Shown here piece by piece: positions 60,263 through 64,000 of a DNA stretch of 64,000 bases; position 1 is the stretch's first letter, and each line of letters starts with the position of its first letter. The DNA is taken from contig NZ_JAQIIX010000002.1 of NCBI RefSeq assembly GCF_036946495.1, forward strand, positions 3,906,001-3,970,000, written 5' to 3'. The notes beneath the pieces are model-generated. The model did no database searches. It was given only the letters and a program-made list of their open reading frames with translations, and was not told where the DNA came from. The translations under genes and the position numbers were made by a program. The DNA is from Mycolicibacterium neoaurum. Lineage in GTDB: Bacteria; Actinomycetota; Actinomycetes; Mycobacteriales; Mycobacteriaceae.

Positions 60263-60300
60263 TGGTCCGGGAAGCCCAGGGACGGCGAAAGGATCCGAAC

Positions 60301-60906
60301 ATGCACGACACCCAGATTGCCTTGGTGACCGGCGCCTCCCGAGGTATCGGTGCCGAGGTTGCCCAGCAGTTGGCACACCCGGGTACCCGTGTCATCAACG
60401 CTCCCGACATCGCCGACGAGGCGGCCGCAGAATCGGTGATCGCCGATATCCGGCAGCGGTTCGGCCGGCTGGACACCTTGATCCTCAACGCCCCCGGCGT
60501 CCTGGACCACGGCGTGGACGCCCGCGCCGCGATGCGGGTGAACCGTGATGCTCAACGTCGGATCGTCGAGTTGGCCATGCCGCTCATGCCGATCGGCGGA
60601 CGTGTCGTGTTCGTCACCAGCCACCAGGCGCATTTCTATCCTCACAAGGCGGTTCCCAAGGGCTACGCGCCGATCGCGGCGAGCATGCGCGCGGGGGAGA
60701 CGGCCATGTACGGCATGCGTTACGAATTCAACCGGCGTGGAATCCATTTCACCGTCGTCTCGGGCAACATGATCGACGGTGCGTACTTCGCGCCCCCGCC
60801 ATCGGCTGATGGATTTGCCGCTGCGGTCGCCGGTGCGGCGCAGTCTGAATACCACCCCGGCATCGTCTACGTCGGCGGCGGTTCGCAGTACCTCTGCTCG
60901 GCCTAG
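60301..60906 (+). CDS. Short-chain dehydrogenase/reductase
   Basis: A 201-residue classical-like SDR. QIALVTGASRGIGAEVAQQLA is the cofactor loop, followed by TLILNAPGVL (in place of NNAG) and VVFVTSHQAHF; the catalytic Tyr-Lys would fall in VPKGYAPIAASMRAGE, where YxxxK is replaced by YAPIA, so activity is uncertain. GAAAGG precedes ATG 60301. It is shorter than typical SDRs (about 250). Confidence 0.82.
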   Translation: MHDTQIALVTGASRGIGAEVAQQLAHPGTRVINAPDIADEAAAESVIADIRQRFGRLDTLILNAPGVLDHGVDARAAMRVNRDAQRRIVELAMPLMPIGGRVVFVTSHQAHFYPHKAVPKGYAPIAASMRAGETAMYGMRYEFNRRGIHFTVVSGNMIDGAYFAPPPSADGFAAAVAGAAQSEYHPGIVYVGGGSQYLCSA

Positions 60907-60940
60907 AGGCGAGGCGGATCTGCGGCCATTGCGGGAACAC

Positions 60941-60956
60941 AGCCCAGTTCTGGGCT
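60941..60956. terminator. Hairpin between convergent SDR and deaminase genes
   Basis: AGCCCA-GTTC-TGGGCT, a perfect 6-bp stem with a 4-nt loop, overlapping the deaminase stop codon. It could terminate both convergent transcripts. Confidence 0.45.
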
Positions 60957-61530
60957 AACCCAGCGGAATGTCGTTGCCGCCCTTCGACTCCTGATACTGC
61001 TGTGAGAGCTGCGCGTAGCGGTCGGTGATGCGACTCTGCTGGGCGCGCAGCTCGGGTTCGGCGCCGATCAGCTCGTCGATGCTGACCGCGGTCCAGAACG
61101 CATTGCGGCGACGGTAGCCACCGGGCTCCAGGCCGAACACCTCGGACAGGATGCGCAGATCGTGCGGGATGGCGAAGCTGTCGCGGGAGTCCTCATGGCT
61201 GAAGAAGTAGTAGAAGTTGTCGAAACCCGCCCAGGTGATGGCGGACATGCACATGGTGCACGGTTCGTGTGTCGACAAGAACACCAGATCCGCGGTCGGC
61301 GGGCGGTCGGGCAGCTCGTAGAACTGATTGAGCGTGTGCACCTCGCCGTGCCACAGCGGATTGCTCAGTTCGGCATTGGTGCCGGCGACCACCAGCGACA
61401 GATCGGACTTGCGCAGGATGGCCGCACCGAAGACCTTGTTTCCCGCCGCGACACCGACCGATGTGAGCGGCAACACTTCGGACTCGATCACATCGAGCAA
61501 GCGGCGGGCGAGCGGGGCAGCGTAAGTCAT
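60955..61530 (-). CDS. Nucleoside/cytidine deaminase-fold protein
   Basis: A 191-residue zinc deaminase: NPLWHGEVHTLNQF gives the HxE-type His and catalytic Glu, and STHEPCTMCMSAITWAGFDNFYYFF gives the PCxxC ligands. The fold is that of guanine/cytosine deaminases and tRNA adenosine deaminase; a C-terminal helical extension (about 130-191) is unusual. Substrate unknown. TAGTGT (61541-61536) lies 5 nt before the ATG. It occupies, with the SDR, the place where thyX lies in M. tuberculosis. Confidence 0.87.
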   Translation of the reverse strand: MTYAAPLARRLLDVIESEVLPLTSVGVAAGNKVFGAAILRKSDLSLVVAGTNAELSNPLWHGEVHTLNQFYELPDRPPTADLVFLSTHEPCTMCMSAITWAGFDNFYYFFSHEDSRDSFAIPHDLRILSEVFGLEPGGYRRRNAFWTAVSIDELIGAEPELRAQQSRITDRYAQLSQQYQESKGGNDIPLG

Positions 61531-61593
61531 GTCGAACACTAAACCGAAACGGCCCGACCCGCCCGCGCTGCAAAATCGGGTCGACCGAGCGGG

Positions 61594-61606
61594 TAATCTG
61601 ACGCCC
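61594..61606 (+). promoter_or_regulatory. Leaderless promoter of dapA
   Basis: TAATCT (61594-61599) stands 7 nt before the GTG; no ribosome site. Confidence 0.6.
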
Positions 61607-62509
61607 GTGACCACCAGTGGAATTGATGTCAGCGCACGTTTGGGCACCGTGCTGACTGCCATGGTGACGCCGTTCGGCCCGGACGGCTCGCTTGATCTGG
61701 CGACCGCCAAGAAGGTAGCCACCCACCTGGTCGACACCGGTTGCGATGGTCTGGTGGTGTCCGGGACCACCGGCGAGTCGCCGACCACCACCGACGACGA
61801 GAAGATCGCGCTGCTGGAGGCCGTGCTGGATGCGGTCGGCGACCGCGCACGCATCATCGCCGGAGCCGGCACCTACGACACCGCGCACAGTGTGGGCCTG
61901 GCCAAAGCCAGTGCGGCCGCCGGCGCGCACGGCCTACTGGTGGTGACCCCCTACTACTCGCGCCCGTCGCAGCGCGGGGTCGAGGCGCACTTCACCGCCG
62001 TCGCCGACGCGACCGAGTTGCCCGTGGTGCTCTACGACATCCCGCCGCGCTCGATCATCCCGATCGACTGGCACACCCTGCGCAATCTGTCGGCCCACCC
62101 CAACATCGTCGCGGTCAAGGACGCCAAGGGTGATCTGCACGGGGCGGCACGGTTGATGGCCGACACCGGCATCGCGTACTACTCCGGGGACGACTCGCTG
62201 AATCTGCCCTGGCTGGCGGTCGGCGCGGTCGGCTTCATCAGCGTCTGGGGACATGTGGCCGCCGGCCAGCTGCGCGACATGCTGGTCGCGTTCAACTCCG
62301 GCGACATCGCCACCGCCCGCAAGATCAACACCACGCTGGCGCCGCTGAACGACGCGCAGAACCGGCTGGGCGGCGTGACGATGTCCAAGGAAGCGCTGCG
62401 GCTGATCGGCCTCGACGCGGGTGAACCCCGGTTGCCCCAGGTGCCGGCCGAGCAATCCGAGATCGATGCGCTGGCCGTCGATATGCGCGCCGCCGGCGTC
62501 TTGCGATGA
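61607..62509 (+). CDS. dapA: 4-hydroxy-tetrahydrodipicolinate synthase
   Basis: A 300-residue class I aldolase condensing pyruvate and aspartate semialdehyde in lysine/diaminopimelate synthesis. Schiff-base Lys171 (NIVAVKDAKGD), the YYSR Tyr (VVTPYYSRPS) and the GTTGES loop are intact; length equals the M. tuberculosis enzyme. GTG at 61607 gives the family N-terminus; the frame is open further upstream. Its product is used by DapB, encoded at 53096. It serves as the in-window reference for the DUF993 protein. Confidence 0.97.
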   Translation: MTTSGIDVSARLGTVLTAMVTPFGPDGSLDLATAKKVATHLVDTGCDGLVVSGTTGESPTTTDDEKIALLEAVLDAVGDRARIIAGAGTYDTAHSVGLAKASAAAGAHGLLVVTPYYSRPSQRGVEAHFTAVADATELPVVLYDIPPRSIIPIDWHTLRNLSAHPNIVAVKDAKGDLHGAARLMADTGIAYYSGDDSLNLPWLAVGAVGFISVWGHVAAGQLRDMLVAFNSGDIATARKINTTLAPLNDAQNRLGGVTMSKEALRLIGLDAGEPRLPQVPAEQSEIDALAVDMRAAGVLR

Positions 62510-62522
62510 AGGGCACCGTGCA

Positions 62523-64000
62523 ATGAACAATGTCGCCGGCCGACAGCCTCCCGCGACCGAGCCGACGCTGAACGCGCCGGGACCGTTGGCGCCGGGTGGG
62601 CTGCGCATCACGGCGCTGGGCGGCATCGGCGAAATCGGCCGCAACATGACCATTTTCGAGCATCTCGGTCGGTTGCTCATCATCGACTGCGGTGTGCTGT
62701 TCCCCAACCACGACGAGCCCGGCGTCGACCTGATCCTGCCGGATCTGCGCCACGTCGAGAATCGCCTCGACGATGTCGAGGCACTGGTGCTCACCCACGC
62801 CCACGAGGACCACATCGGTGCGATCCCGCATCTGCTGAAGCTGCGCGGTGATATCCCGGTCGTCGGGTCGAAGTTCACGCTGGCACTGGTGGTCGAGAAG
62901 TGCCGTGAGCACCGCATCAAACCCAAGATCATCGAAGTCGCCGAGGGGCAGCGCAGCACCCACGGGGTATTCGAATGCCAGTACTTCGCGGTCAATCACT
63001 CGATCCCGGATGCCCTGGCCATCGCCGTGCACACCGGTGCCGGCACCATCCTGCACACCGGCGACATCAAACTCGACCAGCTTCCGCCGGACGGGCGGCC
63101 CACCGATCTGCCCGGCATGTCGCGCCTCGGTGATGCCGGTGTGGACCTGTTCCTGTGTGACTCGACCAATGCCGAGCATCCCGGTGTCAGCCCGTCCGAG
63201 AGCGAGGTCGGACCCACCCTGCACCGGCTGATCCGTGGCGCCGAGGGGCGCGTCATCGTGGCCTGCTTCGCCTCCAACGTCGATCGCGTGCAGCAGATCA
63301 TCGACGCCGCAGTCGCTTTGGGCCGGCGGGTGTCCTTCGTGGGACGCTCCATGGTGCGCAACATGGGCATTGCCCGCGAACTGGGCTTCCTGCGGGTGGC
63401 CGATGAGGACATCCTCGATATCGCGGCCGCCGAGATGATGCCGCCCGAACGCGTCGTGTTGATCACCACCGGCACCCAGGGCGAGCCGATGGCCGCGCTG
63501 TCGCGGATGTCGCGCGGCGAGCACCGCAGTATCACCCTGACCGCCGGTGACCTGGTCATCCTGTCCTCGTCGCTGATCCCCGGCAACGAGGAGGCGGTGT
63601 TCGGTGTCATCGACGCGCTGGCCAAGGTCGGGACCCGGGTGGTCACCAATGCGCAAGCGCGGGTACATGTTTCGGGTCACGCCTATGCCGGTGAACTCCT
63701 GTTCCTCTACAACGGTGTGCGTCCGCGCAATGTGATGCCGGTGCACGGCACCTGGCGGCACCTGCGGGCCAATGCCGCATTGGCGGTGAGCACGGGGGTG
63801 CCTGCCGAGAACGTCATGCTGGCCGAGAACGGGGTGAGCGTCGACCTTGTCAACGGTGTCGTCTCCATCGCAGGCGCGGTGCCGGTGGGTAAGCGGTTTG
63901 TCGACGGTTTGGTCACCGGTGACGTGGGGGAGTCCACCCTCGGCGAAAGGTTGACCCTGTCATCGGGTTTCGTTGCCGTCACGGTGGTGGTGCATCGCGG
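62523..64000 (+). CDS. rnj: Ribonuclease J (3' end outside window)
   Basis: At least 492 residues of a metallo-beta-lactamase/beta-CASP RNase, open to the last base. GGLRITALGGIGEIGRNM, the metal motif LVLTHAHEDHIGA near residue 82, GTILHTGDIKLDQ, CDSTNAEHPG and VHVSGHA are intact. It corresponds to Rv2752c, which has 5'-3' exo- and endonuclease activity in rRNA and mRNA processing. ATG at 62523 lies 13 nt after dapA, with AAGGG upstream, so the two are co-transcribed, as in most actinobacteria. Confidence 0.95.
   Translation, partial: MNNVAGRQPPATEPTLNAPGPLAPGGLRITALGGIGEIGRNMTIFEHLGRLLIIDCGVLFPNHDEPGVDLILPDLRHVENRLDDVEALVLTHAHEDHIGAIPHLLKLRGDIPVVGSKFTLALVVEKCREHRIKPKIIEVAEGQRSTHGVFECQYFAVNHSIPDALAIAVHTGAGTILHTGDIKLDQLPPDGRPTDLPGMSRLGDAGVDLFLCDSTNAEHPGVSPSESEVGPTLHRLIRGAEGRVIVACFASNVDRVQQIIDAAVALGRRVSFVGRSMVRNMGIARELGFLRVADEDILDIAAAEMMPPERVVLITTGTQGEPMAALSRMSRGEHRSITLTAGDLVILSSSLIPGNEEAVFGVIDALAKVGTRVVTNAQARVHVSGHAYAGELLFLYNGVRPRNVMPVHGTWRHLRANAALAVSTGVPAENVMLAENGVSVDLVNGVVSIAGAVPVGKRFVDGLVTGDVGESTLGERLTLSSGFVAVTVVVHR

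Noticed and set aside
62325..63761. A 478-codon minus-strand frame across dapA and RNase J
   Set aside because: It is antisense to the metallo-beta-lactamase motifs of RNase J; composition is typical of a shadow frame.

Overview
The window is high-GC actinobacterial DNA from a rapidly growing mycobacterium (Mycolicibacterium type). Gene order and protein sequence match the conserved mycobacterial block that M. tuberculosis carries as Rv2848c down to Rv2752c: cobB, cysG-type, efpA, proS, rimP-nusA-ylxR-infB-rbfA-cnpB-dinF, echA16, pptH-pptT-truB, mntR, ribF-rpsO-lppU-pnp-pepR, ald/aldR, dapB, thyA-dfrA, dapA and RNase J. An SDN-type class A beta-lactamase directly after pepR, as known for fast growers such as M. 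smegmatis (blaS), supports this. Many genes have a TANNNT -10 box only 5-8 nt before ATG/GTG, the typical leaderless mycobacterial arrangement. No tRNA, rRNA, insertion sequence, prophage or CRISPR array is visible, and no gene-free stretch exceeds 300 bases.

Layout. 1-14833: cobalamin/siroheme methylation, EfpA efflux, proline tRNA synthetase, two small ferritin-like/lipoprotein genes, then the transcription-translation operon rimP to dinF. 14854-32436: an accessory block placed between dinF and echA16, the position where M. tuberculosis has ugpAEBC. It holds an antigen-85-type mycolyltransferase, an NMT1/THI5-type ABC transporter, a LacI regulator, a four-gene catabolic operon (Gfo/Idh/MocA dehydrogenase, DUF993 aldolase-like protein, TIM-barrel isomerase, glycerate kinase), and a convergent seven-gene sugar/polyol operon (RbsB-like binding protein, GatD-like dehydrogenase, FGGY kinase, SorC regulator, RbsA-like ATPase, RbsC-like permease, DeoC). 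32465-48407: back to the core, from echA16 to ald. 48500-56459: aldR, a coiled-coil protein, a TetR-controlled NAD(P)-binding gene, a META lipoprotein, dapB and small redox/membrane genes. 56529-64000: thyA-dfrA, a YcaQ-like glycosylase, a diguanylate cyclase, an SDR, a deaminase, dapA and the start of the RNase J gene, cut by the window end.

Most interesting result. The LacI regulator at 18920-19951 is flanked by two copies of one 14-bp operator (GGAAAGCGCATTCC). One lies just behind the -10 box of the DUF993 operon, the other just behind the promoter of the ABC transporter operon. This ties an NMT1/THI5-type importer to the dehydrogenase/DUF993/isomerase/glycerate-kinase operon as one regulon. 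DUF993 keeps the Schiff-base lysine and GDD region of the dihydrodipicolinate synthase fold, which can be compared with the true dapA in the same window, but lacks the catalytic Tyr motif. The set reads as an undescribed uptake-and-catabolism pathway that probably ends in phosphoglycerate; its substrate cannot be read from sequence.

Other notable points: a SorC-controlled polyol operon with two unlike perfect palindromes around a near-consensus promoter; a KstR-like palindrome between a DUF3558 gene and pptH-pptT; DnaA-box-like repeats behind efpA; a TetR locus with two perfect palindromes; absence of thyX from its usual place before dapA; and an lppU gene whose signal peptide requires a non-canonical start.
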